In this document: positions 14,255 to 14,861 of the stretch, piece after piece
How the letters are laid out: every line of letters starts with the position of its first letter
Position numbering within the stretch: position 1 is the first letter of the stretch
Assembly (NCBI GenBank): GCA_050743385.1
Contig: JBOGFJ010000088.1
Span: 1-14,861 of the forward strand
Direction: 5' to 3'
DNA length: 14,861 nucleotides
Origin: JACDBD01 sp050743385
Lineage (GTDB): Bacteria > Actinomycetota > Acidimicrobiia > IMCC26256 > JACDBD01
Notes under the pieces: generated by a model
Told to the model about the DNA's origin: nothing
The model's database searches: none
Seen by the model: the letters and a program-made list of their open reading frames with translations, nothing else
Made by a program: the position numbers and the translations under genes

Positions 14255-14260
14255 ACTGTA
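14255..14260 (-). promoter_or_regulatory. -10-like box for the nucleoside phosphorylase gene
   Basis: On the minus strand TACAGT ends four bases before the ATG at 14250 and seven before the ATG at 14247. A leaderless start at 14247 would match the spacing at 9009-9022. No Shine-Dalgarno or good -35 sequence is visible. Confidence 0.4.
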
Positions 14261-14334
14261 GGAGCAACGACGTCCGCGCCGTTGGGCGGTGCGATGACAG
14301 CCAATTCGCGTTCCCGACGCGCTGCCAGGTTGCC

Positions 14335-14861
14335 CTAGGCCTGCGTCCCGACCTTGAGCTCGCGGAACGGCGTGCTCTTGTCGGGCCCCGGCTCTTTGGG
14401 CAGGCCGAGCACGCGCTCGCCGATGATGTTCTTCTGGATCTCGTCGCTGCCGCCGTAGATCGACACCGCCGGCGCGAACAACGTCATCTCCTGGAGCATC
14501 CCGTTCATCGGCGCGTCCTTGCCCATGAGCATGCCGTAGGGGCCGATGATCTCGAGCCCGAGGTCGCGCGAGAGCCGCGTGATCCGGCTCATGAGGAGCT
14601 TGGCGGTGTTCGCCTCCGGACCGGGCGCCCGGCCGGCGGCCTTGGCCGCCTTGGCCCGCAGCGCGGTGAACTTGCCGATTTCGGTGAGCGTGTAGAGCTG
14701 CGCAATCTGCTGACGGACGTGGACGTCGCGGTCGCGGCCCTGCTCGCGCGCGACGTCGACGAGCATGCGCGCGGACCGCCCCGATGCCGATCCTGCCGCG
14801 CGCGGCGGCGGCCCCGAGGCGACGTCGCCGACGCGCTTGCCGAGCATGCGGGCCTTGGCGC
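14335..14861 (-). CDS. Acyl-CoA dehydrogenase, C-terminal part (N-terminus outside window)
   Basis: About 175 C-terminal residues are visible; the frame is open to the window edge, so the ATG at 14847 is internal. The sequence is the all-helical C-terminal domain of a FadE-type acyl-CoA dehydrogenase, ending with IYGGSDEIQKNIIGERVLG, the FAD and subunit contact segment. At the position of the catalytic Glu in medium-chain enzymes (YEGT) this protein has YGGS, as in many actinobacterial and steroid-degradation FadE proteins, so the base is elsewhere or supplied by a partner. The family oxidises acyl-CoA thioesters to enoyl-CoA in beta-oxidation-type pathways, passing electrons to ETF. Substrate length and partner subunits cannot be judged from this fragment. 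Several Met residues and a Lys/Ala-rich helix (about 60-75 of the visible part) are unremarkable. Confidence 0.88.
   Translation of the reverse strand, partial: AKARMLGKRVGDVASGPPPRAAGSASGRSARMLVDVAREQGRDRDVHVRQQIAQLYTLTEIGKFTALRAKAAKAAGRAPGPEANTAKLLMSRITRLSRDLGLEIIGPYGMLMGKDAPMNGMLQEMTLFAPAVSIYGGSDEIQKNIIGERVLGLPKEPGPDKSTPFRELKVGTQA

Overview
The window is gene-dense, GC-rich DNA with short intergenic gaps and no RNA genes, insertion sequences, CRISPR arrays or phage genes. The gene types (tandem SDRs, MMPL transporter, FadE-like acyl-CoA dehydrogenase, FatA-like thioesterase, SRPBCC protein, BBE-type FAD oxidase beside an HxlR regulator) suggest a high-GC actinobacterium. An acidimicrobial or related environmental lineage is my guess. 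I see no marker gene that fixes the taxonomy.

Layout. 1-1667 (+): 3' part of a cysteine-containing, probably secreted alpha/beta hydrolase. 1683-1736: hairpin between convergent genes. 2507-3301 and 1752-2510 (-): two SDR dehydrogenases overlapping by four bases as an operon. 3314-3338: a palindromic site between divergent genes. 3374-5197 (+): PAS-GGDEF-EAL cyclic-di-GMP protein, whose stop codon directly abuts that of a family 2 glycosyltransferase (5198-5965, -). 6032-6766 (-): acyl-ACP thioesterase-like protein, divergent from an MMPL/RND transporter (6855-9002, +). 9022-9756 (+): small hydrolase with an Asp nucleophile, converging on an AlaX-type tRNA editing protein (9759-10463, -). 10533-11069 (+): SRPBCC protein. 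11196-12593 (-): FAD-linked oxidoreductase, divergent from an HxlR regulator with an extra C-terminal domain (12719-13411, +). 13453-14250 (-): nucleoside-phosphorylase-family protein. 14335-14861 (-): C-terminal end of an acyl-CoA dehydrogenase.

Functional reading. Several genes handle acyl chains or small organic molecules (SDRs, thioesterase, MMPL exporter, acyl-CoA dehydrogenase, hydrolases, FAD oxidase), as is common in actinobacterial lipid and xenobiotic metabolism. Apart from the SDR pair and the divergent regulator/oxidoreductase pair, the genes look like independent housekeeping or accessory units rather than one multi-gene system. I did not find convincing evidence of a new multi-gene system. 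The best leads are two intergenic regulatory sites (3314-3338 and 12656-12686), a Cys-to-Asp change in the zinc motif of the tRNA editing protein, and several genes whose start codons sit 6-7 bases after a -10-like box, suggesting leaderless transcription.
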